NCBI GenBank assembly: GCA_025617745.1 | Contig: CM046853.1 | Span: forward strand, 18,149,036-18,213,035 | Reading direction: 5' to 3' | Length of the DNA stretch: 64,000 nucleotides | Origin: Heliocidaris erythrogramma | Taxonomy: Eukaryota; Echinodermata; Echinoidea; Camarodonta; Echinometridae | In this document: positions 37,501 through 43,020 of the stretch, piece after piece | Layout of the letters: the number at the start of each line of letters is the position of its first letter | Numbering within the stretch: position 1 is the first letter of the stretch | Translations under genes and position numbers: made by a program | Notes under the pieces: model-generated | What the model was told of the DNA's origin: nothing | Database searches by the model: none | The model's input: the letters and a program-made list of their open reading frames with translations, nothing else

Positions 37501-37690
37501 TAATATTAGGCCCTAGGCTAGTCTTTACTTTAGAAAATTGATTTTATCAACTATCAAGACTCACCTCTGACATTCTTTGCTGCCCTGGAAATTCTTGAGG
37601 GAAACCAGTTTGGTCCAACATCAAATACATGGACACAATAACGACAATAATAATTGCCAGTCCAACAAACACCAACTTGGACGATCGCAT
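535..37690 (-). CDS. MAN2A1: Golgi alpha-mannosidase II (17 exons, 3' part outside window)
   Basis: Spliced gene, join of complement exons 37690-37565, 24732-24373, 11594-11450, 10815-10644, 10385-10255, 9613-9440, 9035-8849, 8182-8005, 7163-6961, 6178-5996, 4725-4617, 4378-4308, 3709-3544, 2985-2849, 2061-1959, 1562-1434, 649-535. All junctions are GT/AG and codon phase is kept throughout, giving about 896 residues; vertebrate proteins have about 1,140-1,150, so roughly 250 are missing beyond base 1. Family role: a GH38 Golgi enzyme that removes two mannoses from GlcNAcMan5GlcNAc2 on the way to complex N-glycans. Visible features are a short cytosolic tail, a membrane anchor (about 7-25), a stem, HSHNDPGW (205-212), GWAIDPFG (318-325) and [11 protein letters not shown] (600-610). 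By family comparison the zinc ligands are H207, D209, D322 and H602, with D322 the nucleophile. All are intact. Vertebrates have two paralogues; A1 versus A2 orthology cannot be decided here. Confidence 0.95.
850..888. repeat. Small hairpin, 12-bp perfect arms
   Basis: ACTTGCGTTTGA at 850-861 pairs with TCAAACGCAAGT at 877-888. Probably part of a small transposon relic, since 900-960 continues with typical MITE-like sequence. Confidence 0.6.
1341..1412 (-). pseudogene. Broken tandem copy of part of MAN2A exon 16
   Basis: This stretch repeats exon 16 (1435-1507) with a 94-bp offset and about 85% identity. It covers the part coding [10 protein letters not shown] through DGDA. Relative to the exon it lacks one base after the RD codons, which puts a TAG in frame soon after. 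The GT donor of the exon is absent (the copy has CACATAAT), so it cannot replace exon 16. It reads as a local partial duplication that has decayed. Confidence 0.8.
1434..1562 (-). CDS. MAN2A1: MAN2A exon 16
   Basis: Residues 816-858, phase 0 at both ends. [20 protein letters not shown] then LFLPDGDAQ matches the family block FSWYGT...[13 protein letters not shown]. Acceptor ATCCACAG, donor GCACAA|GTAAGT. A broken partial copy of this exon lies about 94 bp further on (1341-1412). Confidence 0.93.
1959..2061 (-). CDS. MAN2A1: MAN2A exon 15
   Basis: Residues 781-815, ending in phase 0. [20 protein letters not shown] matches the EGITLENSFVLLRFDQTGL block. Acceptor TTTTCAG, donor TTAAAG|GTATGA. 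Confidence 0.9.
2849..2985 (-). CDS. MAN2A1: MAN2A exon 14
   Basis: Residues 736-780 plus two bases of 781. [19 protein letters not shown] corresponds to the ISF...IPPLGLKVYKI strand of vertebrate enzymes. Acceptor CTGTCAG, donor ACCAA|GTAAGT. Confidence 0.9.
3121..3295. mobile_element. Palindromic MITE-like element (GTCAAACCTGTC ends)
   Basis: Begins GTCAAACCTGTCTTAGTGGCC and ends with its approximate inverse, GGTGGCCTTAATAGACAGGTTTGAC. About 175 bp, no coding capacity, inside the MAN2A intron between exons 14 and 13. The interior is built of TAGTGGTCACCTGTCTATAG-type units. Confidence 0.75.
3544..3709 (-). CDS. MAN2A1: MAN2A exon 13
   Basis: Residues 680-735, ending in phase 0. [20 protein letters not shown] and [12 protein letters not shown] match the LVVYNPL...VSSPTVQVF block that begins the beta-rich C-terminal half. 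Acceptor TTTCTGCAG, donor GAG|GTTTGT. Confidence 0.92.
3900..4005. mobile_element. MITE with TTACTGTAAA ends
   Basis: Starts TTACTGTAAAAGTGCAAAGT and ends with the inverse, TTCCAAGTTTACAGT. The centre has paired TTCGCGC/CGCGAAA stretches. It resembles the larger element at 28649-28954 in ends and CpG-rich centre. Intronic. Confidence 0.65.
4308..4378 (-). CDS. MAN2A1: MAN2A exon 12
   Basis: Residues 657-679 plus two bases of 680, only 71 nt. Reads [19 protein letters not shown], corresponding to the linker DSLPQKNIIRLS of vertebrate MAN2A. Acceptor ATTGCAG, donor CATAG|GTATGG. Confidence 0.83.
4617..4725 (-). CDS. MAN2A1: MAN2A exon 11
   Basis: Residues 620-656, phase 0 at the end. Moderately conserved helical segment ([19 protein letters not shown]) after the catalytic domain. 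Assignment rests on phase agreement with exons 10 and 12, acceptor CTGTAG, donor GATGTG|GTAAGT and its position. Confidence 0.85.
4995..5410. repeat. Diverged tandem duplication, period about 210-215 bp
   Basis: The block from CACCCCTTGACCC (about 4998) to AGAAGAACAAGATC (about 5172) recurs in diverged form from CACCTCTTGACCCC (about 5210) to AGAAGAACAGTTAA (about 5407). It lies in the intron between exons 11 and 10 and codes for nothing recognisable. Confidence 0.65.
5996..6178 (-). CDS. MAN2A1: MAN2A exon 10: HHD zinc motif
   Basis: Residues 559-619 plus two bases of 620. [18 protein letters not shown] contains the HHD motif; H602 is the fourth zinc ligand by family comparison. Acceptor TTTGCAG, donor AATAG|GTTAGT. 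Confidence 0.95.
6961..7163 (-). CDS. MAN2A1: MAN2A exon 9
   Basis: Residues 492-558 plus two bases of 559. Contains [27 protein letters not shown] and [15 protein letters not shown], a signature block of Golgi and related class II mannosidases. Acceptor TTCACAG, donor CTCAG|GTATAC. Confidence 0.95.
8005..8182 (-). CDS. MAN2A1: MAN2A exon 8
   Basis: Residues 432-491, ending in phase 0. Contains [12 protein letters not shown] and [20 protein letters not shown], the conserved block after the catalytic barrel loops. Acceptor TTTTCAG, donor CAG|GTAAGT. Confidence 0.94.
8849..9035 (-). CDS. MAN2A1: MAN2A exon 7
   Basis: Residues 370-431 plus two bases of 432. Contains the family block [18 protein letters not shown] followed by [15 protein letters not shown], nearly identical to vertebrate MAN2A. 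This region forms part of the active-site wall in known structures. Acceptor CCGCAG, donor AACAA|GTGAGT. Confidence 0.95.
9440..9613 (-). CDS. MAN2A1: MAN2A exon 6: catalytic nucleophile
   Basis: Residues 312-369 plus one base of 370. GWAIDPFG at 318-325 places the nucleophile and zinc ligand at D322. It is followed by [12 protein letters not shown] and the [10 protein letters not shown] block. Acceptor TTCTAG, donor TGGG|GTGAG. Confidence 0.95.
9700..9840. mobile_element. 141-bp MITE with about 44-bp inverted ends
   Basis: Left end CAGGGGAGCATTTCATCAAG, right end inverse CTGGGGAACGTTTCATCAAG. The arms run about 44 bp to the AGTGATTTTTACYGA segment. No coding potential. It lies just upstream (in gene orientation) of exon 6. 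Confidence 0.85.
10255..10385 (-). CDS. MAN2A1: MAN2A exon 5
   Basis: Residues 268-311 plus one base of 312. Carries [30 protein letters not shown]; the TGGWVM-DEA block is highly conserved in GH38. Acceptor TATAG, donor CCAG|GTAAAT. Confidence 0.94.
10495..10590. repeat. (ATG)n microsatellite
   Basis: Near-perfect GAT/ATG trinucleotide run in the intron between exons 5 and 4. Poly-Met and poly-Ile reading frames across it are artefacts. Confidence 0.95.
10644..10815 (-). CDS. MAN2A1: MAN2A exon 4
   Basis: Residues 211-267 plus two bases of 268. Begins with the GW that completes HSHNDPGW and continues with [17 protein letters not shown], closely matching the FIWSEISYLSKWW block of animal MAN2A proteins. 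Acceptor GTTAG, donor AAAAA|GTAAGG. Confidence 0.94.
11450..11594 (-). CDS. MAN2A1: MAN2A exon 3: start of catalytic domain, zinc-binding HSHNDPG
   Basis: Residues 163-210 plus one base of codon 211. Contains [10 protein letters not shown] and [11 protein letters not shown], the first GH38 signature. H207 and D209 correspond to the zinc ligands of family structures. The acceptor is TTAAAG and the donor CCAG|GTAAG. The split Gly codon is completed by exon 4. Confidence 0.95.
14581..14692. repeat. Exact 56-bp tandem duplication
   Basis: The unit starting GGGAAATAGTGTTCACC at 14581 is repeated without change from 14637. The other copy of this repeat family (around 18845-18880, reversed) has a single unit, so the duplication is probably recent and local. 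Confidence 0.9.
16850..17010. repeat. Degenerate CAT/ATC trinucleotide-rich tract
   Basis: CATCATCATAATCAACATCACATC-type low-complexity sequence next to the SINE cluster. A similar tract lies at 17725-17930. Confidence 0.8.
17019..17310 (-). mobile_element. tRNA-derived SINE, copy 1
   Basis: Carries a tRNA-like head on the minus strand at 17104-17178 with a perfect B-box GGTTCGAATCC and an A-box-like TAGCCTGGTGG. An anticodon-like stem GCTGC/GCAGT frames loop CCGGCAA. Position 33 is C rather than T and the T-stem has mismatches, so it is a tRNA relic and not a working tRNA gene. The body continues with ATTACAGATCGAGCATACG and ends near TTTGTAAACAAA. Confidence 0.8.
17311..17515 (-). mobile_element. 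tRNA-derived SINE, copy 2 (head-to-tail with copy 1)
   Basis: Nearly identical to copy 1, tRNA-like part at 17395-17470. It is joined to copy 1 at the shared TTTGTAAACAAATC sequence and cut at CCCAAGATCCTCT, where copy 3 starts in the opposite orientation. Confidence 0.8.
17516..17715 (+). mobile_element. tRNA-derived SINE, copy 3 (inverted)
   Basis: Reverse-oriented copy with the tRNA-like part at 17521-17594. Together with copy 2 it forms an inverted repeat with arms of about 200 bp (about 17277-17475 and 17517-17715). The outer ends share AAGCTTGACTGGGGAGGAAT and its inverse. Confidence 0.8.
17725..17930. repeat. Degenerate CAT-rich low-complexity tract
   Basis: Runs of CATCATCGTCATT-type sequence directly after SINE copy 3. 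The Asp-rich reading frame on the minus strand is an artefact. Confidence 0.85.
19457..19758 (-). mobile_element. tRNA-derived SINE, copy 4
   Basis: Same family as the cluster at 17 kb, with the tRNA-like part at 19542-19617 and the same flanking GGTCCGCCGTGGACAAT and AATTTGTAAACAAAT sequences. It ends where the LINE sequence begins. Confidence 0.8.
19760..22160 (+). pseudogene. Degraded CR1/L2-like LINE (2A-like, endonuclease, reverse transcriptase)
   Basis: Domains occur in the usual order of a non-LTR retrotransposon. An N-terminal leader ends in [10 protein letters not shown] (20035-20064). An AP-endonuclease-like domain follows with [10 protein letters not shown] and [14 protein letters not shown] (20258-20375) and ISDHSAI (about 20838-20858). 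Next comes an Arg/Lys-rich linker with [19 protein letters not shown], then reverse transcriptase pieces [17 protein letters not shown] (21673-21723) and YADDIQLF (about 21948-21971). Many frame changes and stop codons and the loss of the first RT motifs show it is dead. The 3' end is missing; the satellite starts soon after. Confidence 0.85.
20038..20064 (+). other. 2A-like motif GDINQNPGP in the LINE
   Basis: Known 2A ribosome-skipping peptides end in D-V/I-E-x-NPGP and occur at the N-terminus of some CR1-like LINEs of sea urchins and other marine invertebrates. Here the E is N, and the copy belongs to a dead element. It is a relic of that arrangement; skipping activity is unknown. Confidence 0.65.
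22250..23820. repeat. 161-bp satellite with 456-bp higher-order repeat
   Basis: The landmark ATGACTTTCGGTCAAAAACT starts at 22451, 22612, 22773, 22934, 23068, 23229, 23390, 23524 and 23685. Spacings are 161 bp, or 134 bp where the unit lacks a 27-bp piece (GAGGAAGTAGTTCGATCC...). From 22773 on the pattern 161+134+161 repeats with period 456. CCATGGCAACGCAG is another conserved block. Minus-strand reading frames of about 70 codons recur because of the repeat and are not genes. Confidence 0.92.
24373..24732 (-). CDS. MAN2A1: MAN2A exon 2: lumenal stem
   Basis: Residues 43-162, 360 nt, phase 0 at both ends, acceptor ATTACAG and donor CAG|GTAAAG. Residues 43-76 have heptad-like leucine spacing, consistent with the stem coiled coil of the family. 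Residues 103-128 form a Gly/Pro-rich linker ([17 protein letters not shown]) that I do not recall from vertebrate proteins. NTT at 157-159 is a possible N-glycosylation site. The end (TTDVQ) matches the stem/catalytic junction of vertebrate MAN2A. Confidence 0.9.
26612..27075. mobile_element. About 465-bp MITE (TTAAAAGGGCAATCCAACCTT ends)
   Basis: Left end TTAAAAGGGCAATCCAACC, right end the inverse of TTTAAAGGGAAATCCAACC. Arms of about 27 bp are clear. No coding capacity. Confidence 0.8.
27513..27811. mobile_element. About 300-bp element with GGCCACTCAGATAT ends
   Basis: Left GGCCACTCAGATATGGTGTA, right inverse of GGCCACTCAGATATATGGGT; arms of about 38 bp run to the ATGCGYGTCC segment. The interior carries repeated TTAAGGGGTC/TTTAGGGGGG motifs. 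Confidence 0.8.
28649..28954. mobile_element. 306-bp MITE (TACTGTAAACGC ends)
   Basis: Left TACTGTAAACGCTGTTATTT, right inverse TACTGTAAATGCAGAAATAT. Inner CpG-rich blocks (TTTTCGCGCG, TTCGCGGG, TTCGCGCACG) and an ACACACAC tract lie between. Related to 3900-4005. Confidence 0.8.
29281..29690. repeat. 45-bp AT-rich minisatellite, decaying to 26-bp units
   Basis: Units of TTTACAAAGTACATTGCTTT plus ATTATTTGTATTAATAATTA repeat every 45 bp about seven times, then as shorter 26-bp units at the end. Because 45 is a multiple of three, the minus strand shows an open frame of 15-residue repeats ([12 protein letters not shown]). I regard this as chance. Confidence 0.9.
31844..32051. mobile_element. About 208-bp MITE with long inverted ends
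   Basis: Left ATTTGGTTGCTTCATGCACC, right inverse ATTTGGTTGCTTCATGTACC. Arms continue through GGGGGTGTTTCATAAA and TTCGTAAGTTACG-like sequence for about 55 bp. No coding capacity. Confidence 0.88.
33705..34085 (+). repeat. Interspersed repeat copy A (inverted partner near 52 kb)
   Basis: Starts TGTACCAATCACCTG. It contains CAACCTCAAAGTACTTTATC, GGAACCAAACTCGGAGTTCG, GCAATATCTCTTCATAA and GCAAAATATTG, ending near TTGGTGATTGGTG. The same blocks occur in reverse order and orientation at 51880-52375. Confidence 0.7.
34885..35040. mobile_element. MITE with TATTGGATGGCT ends
   Basis: Left ATATTGGATGGCTCTGAATG, right inverse ATTATATTGGATGGCTTTAT. Interior GGTATTCCA/GGATACCA and GCAATATT motifs are paired. 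The sequence after it (35041-35200, CTATACCCTACAGGAAAATG onwards) is the same as that flanking the palindrome at 49650-49800, so this is a relative of that element. Confidence 0.75.
35900..36560. repeat. Purine-rich GATAGAATGATAAAAACAAAGAAAA minisatellite
   Basis: Degenerate units of roughly 45-60 bp made of AGAAAGAGAAAATGATAGAATG and ATAAAAACAAAGAAAAACA. The 320-codon minus-strand frame across it is only Ser/Phe/Leu-rich low complexity. A CCCCCCCC tract and a CAGATCTGCCACTGAC fragment flank it. Confidence 0.88.
37565..37690 (-). CDS. MAN2A1: MAN2A exon 1: start codon and membrane anchor
   Basis: Residues 1-42, phase 0 at the 3' end. The ATG at 37690 opens a short basic tail (MRSSK), then a hydrophobic helix rich in V, I and L that ends in MYLMLD. 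This matches the type II signal anchor of vertebrate MAN2A, which has LYLMLD at the same place. The exon ends CAGAG|GTGAG. The downstream exon has no competing start and the anchor would be lost without this exon, so this start is preferred. Confidence 0.88.
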
Positions 37691-37919
37691 TATGAAAAGT
37701 CAATTTGTGGGACTACACTACAAAAGTCAACAGACAGTAAATTAAGTCAAATATTTGGCTTGCATGCAAGTAAAGTTGCATGAACGCTTCCTGTAGACTG
37801 TACTGTTTCTGAGATAAATTCCAAATAGAATTCGTTTTAATATTACATAATTTTGATCTCTGCCAGCCTAAGGTGGCATATATTTAATGACAGGTGAACA
37901 CGTAGGCCTAGGCTATACG

Positions 37920-38040
37920 GCGATGATGACGCTCTTGATGACTTGGAGATGGACGACGTCGACCCTAGCCCTGCATTCGGATCGGAAGTTCGGATGAATG
38001 AATTAATTTTGGAAATGATGAACTCAAGATGGCGCTATGC
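37920..38040 (-). promoter_or_regulatory. Possible MAN2A promoter region
   Basis: A CpG-richer stretch 230-350 bp upstream of the MAN2A start. On the minus strand it has CGCCATCTTG (38026-38034, YY1-like, common at TSSs) and ACTTCCGA (about 37982-37990, ETS-like). There is no direct evidence of transcription; the call rests on position and motif type. Confidence 0.3.
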
Positions 38041-39924
38041 CAAAAGCACATAGAGCTCAAGGTTGCCAGCCACATCTAGCATAATTATGCTTAAAGCATA
38101 ATTTTGACCCTCTTGGAATCTAGCAAGTAGCATTATTCCTGGCATAATTTGGCCAAATCTAGCACATTTTCACTAGGATCTAGCATAATTCTGAATATCG
38201 GGCTTTAAATAGAGAATTTGCTTTTTTAGAATGAAGACCCTTTTTTTTTTTTTTTTTTTTGCTTGTCAGGGAATTATTGAGGGAAACTGGACCCCCATAA
38301 CCCCCCCCCCCCCCAACACACACACACACACACACACACTGAGCGAATTTAAATACGGGTCTACCTTTTCCAAAAGTTGACAAACATTCATTTGTGTGCC
38401 CCCTCTTTTACTCAATCCAGGATCCGCCCCTGAATATGGATCGTCGATCATCCTTCGAGTAAATCTAGCATAATTTGGGACGAGACTTGGCATAATTCCG
38501 ATTTTTAGCTGTGGCAACACTGATAGAGCTCGAGCTGCCATATATCCGTCGACTATACTATAGTAGTGGCGTCAAGAGGATCTCTGGTGATCTTATTATA
38601 TTGTGTGAGTGGTATATGTGTGACTCTGTGAGTGATATATCCCTGGTCCCGTCCCTGGTCCGGTATATAAATTATTTTTTACCTCTCATTTGTAAAATAT
38701 TTCACTTTAGGAGGTCTCGTTGTGGCGTGCGCCTGTAATCCAGCTAACATTGGAAGTTATAAACTGATTCAGCGGACCCAAGTTCGAGACAGAGTCACGT
38801 CTTTCGGATGGTGACGTTAAAGGTCGGCCCATAGACGTAAATAATCATATCGTGATTGATACACGTCTGTAAAAAGCAATTACACAGTACACACACAGCT
38901 CCTGTATTATAGAATTCTGTGCAAAAGCCCATGAGATTCCTATCATCGATGGATCCTGTGAGGATCTCTATGCAAAAGCAATGTGGCCAAAAATAATAAT
39001 AATATTCCGTTCTTGTATAGTATAGCGCATATCACACTATGATATAACGTCTCTATGCGCTTCCAAAGGACTTTGGATATTATTACCCTGGCTTTAGCTC
39101 CGGCAACCATAGCGCTCAGTGGATTCAAGGAATAAATCCTACCAGGATACCGACCAACGAAAACTGGCGTACCATACTGAAAGCTCAAACTACGCATGAA
39201 AAGATCAAGAGGAAACTGATAAGACATACTAATAGCTTCTAAACAATTAAACTGGCTTTAAACATTTCTTTAGATATACTCAGTGGTATCACTTCCCTGG
39301 TATGCTTAACAACTTCTATTTGTCCTTTCTTTTTTTCTTTTCTTTTTTTTTCTTTTTTTTTTGGGGGGGGGGGGGGGACGGGTGCCCGAGTGGGGCTTGG
39401 TTTTTCATGTGAAACATGCAACGTGTGAAGATGATCCGTATCGTATATCGGTAGGCTATTCTTTCGAGAGAAAAAAAAGACATAGGCTACATTGATTTCC
39501 CAATATCTAGATGATGCAAATAGTTTACTTTCCATATTTACACTTCAGAAAAACAACAACAATAACAGGGACGACAAAAGTCAATAACAATAAATCGACA
39601 GAGCGCGACCCCCCAAAAAACACACACACAACAACAACAACAACAAACAAACAAAGAGACAATTCTGTCTATTAAAAAGTGTCTTAAAACAACATCTAAA
39701 GAACGAGTCCCTCGAACTCGAACATTGATTAATCAATAGTGTTGTAGGGTTTGTTCCCTCAGTTTTGATTCTCCTTTGGTGCTTACGTGTTGCAAATTGT
39801 TTTGTTGTTATATATTTTGTGTGTATAGTTTTCTAAATGATAATGCTTGGTCAAGTGTAAAATTTGTATTCAGTATTCACGATTTAATCTTGTCGTATTT
39901 TATAATGTGCTTAATTATGTTCAA

Positions 39925-40026
39925 GGACCCCATTGGAAATAAGCCTTTTCGGCTTTCATGGGCTATCCTGTCATGATATGTCATGTATATTATCTGACGA
40001 ATAAAATCAATCAATCAATCAATCAA
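39925..40026 (+). mobile_element. 3' end of a truncated LINE, copy 1
   Basis: GGACCCCATTGGAAATAAGCC then a hairpin-forming AAGCCTTTTCGGCTT, CATGGGCTATCCTGTCATG, CTGACGAATAAA and an (ATCA)n tail. This is typical of a CR1/L2-like 3' UTR with a microsatellite tail. No coding part is recognised upstream. Confidence 0.75.
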
Positions 40027-40234
40027 GGATTACTTGGTTTTGCAGTGTGGCGTACAAAGTAAAAAAAAAACAGTTGGATCATGGATATCAAAGTATTCAT
40101 TAGTAACTTTTAAGTCCATTTACATGATTTACTTTGCATTCAATGTATGACATAATTTGCTTCAATGTATGATATATAATTTGTATGTGATTATGTGAAA
40201 AGGGAAAGAAATAAAAATGGAAAGAAACAAATAA

Positions 40235-40430
40235 AAGGTGCGTTTGTTTAGCATTATGTCCGAGGACATTTTCGGACAGAGAACAAAAAAAAATCATGAC
40301 AACAATGGTCCTCGGAAGGCGGACAATAGTCCTCGAGCGTCGAACAATGAATTTATGCCTTATTCCGTCGACTGTCCGAGGACGAGTAACAATAGAGGAA
40401 CAATAGTTGTCCTCGGAAGTAAAGCCGTGT
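40235..40430. repeat. TCCTCGG/CCGAGGA motif cluster
   Basis: Several copies of GTCCGAGGAC, GGTCCTCGGA and TGTCCTCGGAA in both orientations within 200 bp. Probably a small foldback element; the ends are not clear. Confidence 0.45.
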
Positions 40431-40939
40431 AAACCTGTGTGTGTGTGTGTGTGTGTGCGAATGATTTTTTTTTAAATTAAATCCTTGATTTCATGGACTC
40501 CCTGGTCATATTGAACTAGAAAAGAAGCAAGACTTGTCCATCCCTTCATTAGTAATGCAACTGACCCCCTTGTGCAGTGTAATGAGGAAGCCTAGCTAGA
40601 GGAAAGACAGAAAAATCAAACAAACCGGGAACTCAGAAAGGCTGCAGCAAGACTGACATCAGCAAGCTTTAGGCATACTTTAATACAAATGACAAATTGT
40701 ACAAAGTATACGTACGGTAACCGAAAACAAAACAAAACAAAACAAAACAAAACATAAAAACTTTGAACTCTTAAAAAAAAGAGCCTCGATCTGGTTTAAA
40801 AGCTACTCTATATCCACCTCGAGCTTTAAAAACCCTTCTCTCTTTCAATTCAATTCATATTAACATTATTTTATTCCATTAATGTACACAATGTTAAACA
40901 TCTGTGTAATACAATTTACATAACAGTATAGATGTAAAC

Positions 40940-42490
40940 AACATGCCCGTAACTAGGATTTTTTCGGGGGGGGGGGGGGTTCAACATTGGAAAAAGTGGA
41001 CCTTTCTGAGCGAAGCGACCGAGTAGGGGTAGCGGGGTCAGGGGGCGTGCCCCTCCAGGGGTATGGGCACGAGCGTGTATATATATATATATATATTATT
41101 TTAAAAGGGGTGGGTCAAATATGAAGCCCGGACATATACTACCACTGTAGGGTTCCAAATTTTGCGAGAGAGCAAAGCGAGCGTGAGAAAAATAAAAATG
41201 TATACATAAGTGGCAAAATTTTATTTCATTAGTCACCAATAGATGTAATGTAAAGCTATATCTCCGGTCATCTTGTTGCCAGGAATCATTCATATTAATA
41301 AAATTTTAGGAAGTGAAGCGAACGGAGGGGGGGGGGGGGGCACATTAATCTGTTGTTCTTTTGTAGAAAGGTTTCACCCTTATATCTGGGCGCCATGGTG
41401 ATAGGGCAGTGACGTGCCTGAAAATTGTCATAACATTGAATATTCATGGACCTCGGAGTCGCTGCATGGAACTATCCCGTTTATAAGGTTTGCGAGCGAG
41501 CGAAGCGAGCGAGGAAAAATGCTCTTTACTTTGCTGCTGCTCATTTCAATATAGAAAGTGGACCTAACGAGTATTCGGGTGCCATGGCGATAGGGCAGCG
41601 ACGTACCTGAATATTGCAGAAGCATTCTATGGAAATATTTATGCACCTCGCTGCCTGAAACCATCTAATTTCTAAGATTTGCGAGCGAGCGAAGCGAGCG
41701 AAGAAAAATGAACTTTAATTTGCTATTGCTAATTTCAATATAAAAAGTAAAGTAACCCTACTATCTGGGGCTTTTCTGGGCGCCATGGCGACAATCCGGG
41801 TGGTGGTGGGGGGGGGGGGGGTATGTACGGCATTCGCGTCCATGAAAACGAGTAAAAAGGGTTGTATTTTCACCACCAGACGGGTAACCCGCGGGGATCT
41901 CGTTTAGGGTATCAAAACAGGAAAATTCTGAAAAAAGGGTATCAAATTCACTAGAAGTGGTGATAAAAGTTCCTCGAAAAGGGTAGGAAATTTGACAGTA
42001 GCAGTCAGGAGCCGGTCAGGAGCACCTCATCTGAAGATCTTCCTGTGGATATTGTTTCATGAATCCAAAGAGGTTCTTTCCTATTCTTTCAATGAAAACA
42101 TAATTCTGTAATGTGTTCCAAAGTAAATATTTGTCTTTAATAACTCTTCCTTTTTGGCCAAAAAAGGGCCAAGAAGAACCAATCCTCGAATCGGGTGTAC
42201 AATACTATGCAAAGTATAAACAAAAAATCCCTGTTAAGGATATAAAATTCAGACATTTTTGGCATGTTTCCCTGGATAGGGTATCAGAAACCTCTCGACC
42301 GAAATGCTCGTTTAGGGTGCTTTTCAGATAGTCATGGACGCGGATGCCGTATACAGGCCTCAATGGGACATAACCCCCCGGGGCGATAATAAGGCAGTGA
42401 CGTGCCCGTAAATTGTCATAGCATTGAACATTCATGGACTATGGAAATATTCATGGTCCTAGCTCGCTGCCTGTGATTAAGCGAAGCGAG
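40940..42490. repeat. GAGCGAAGCGAGCG repeat field
   Basis: Motif TGCGAGCGAGCGAAGCGAGC lies at 41490 and 41680 (period about 190), with variants at 41161 and 42480. Each is followed by AAAAATG...CTTTA and preceded by GGGCAG-GACGT-CCTGAA. G tracts at 40965, 41326 and 41810 and GTTTAGGGTATC and GTTTAGGGTGC blocks at 41905-42330 are mixed in. No gene. Confidence 0.7.
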
Positions 42491-42902
42491 CGACGGAAAA
42501 CTATACTTTACTATCTCCCAAATGGTATTTCCAAAACACCCCAAGTGTTATATTGGGGTATCTTGTTATTTCTCATTATAGTTTCCAAGAAGTCGATGTT
42601 TTATGAAATACTCTCATGGCACTCCGGTTGAACAGGCTGTATTAGAGGGCCATATAATTTAAGGGCCTAAATGACTTGAACGGGTCCGCCTGGAGTACTC
42701 CATGCAACTTGAGAGCGGGAAAATTTTCCATTTTGAAGTGAACAGACACATTAAATACACCTCTCTCTCTCTTTTCCTGTATGGTTTCTATATTTAACTA
42801 TTATATTCCATTACCACAGATTTCATTTGAGTCTTGTAGTACGATAGTCTTGTAGCCGTACTAATGTGTTTTCTTGTATTTTTGTATCAGTTATTTAGGT
42901 AA

Positions 42903-43020
42903 GGACCCCATTGGAAATAAGCCATTTCGGCTTTCATGGGCTATCCTGTCATGGTACCTCGATGTGTTTGTATTGCAATATACCTGACGAATAAAATCAA
43001 TCAATCAATCAATCAATCAT
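42903..43020 (+). mobile_element. 3' end of a truncated LINE, copy 2
   Basis: Same 3' terminal sequence as at 39925: GGACCCCATTGGAAATAAGC, the AAGCC/GGCTT hairpin, CTGACGAATAAAATC and an (AATC)n tail, same orientation. The two differ in the piece before CTGACGAATAAA. Confidence 0.75.

Larger units (their letters stand above)
24733..37564 (-). other. MAN2A intron 1 (about 12.8 kb)
   Basis: Phase 0 intron between the anchor and stem exons. Listed elements are at 26612, 27513, 28649, 29281, 31844, 33705, 34885 and 35900. The rest (for example 24800-26600, 30000-31750, 32060-33690 and 36850-37560) is AT-rich sequence in which I see no gene or clear element. A possible hAT-like fragment at 32430-32800 has weak inverted ends (TTCACACGAAGGGAG and its rough inverse). 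Confidence 0.7.

Noticed and set aside
37909..38048. Acidic open frame (DDDALDDLEMDD...) upstream of MAN2A
   Set aside because: About 45 codons with a stop just upstream, no clear start or splice partner and no recognised family; the stretch fits a CpG-richer promoter region as well.
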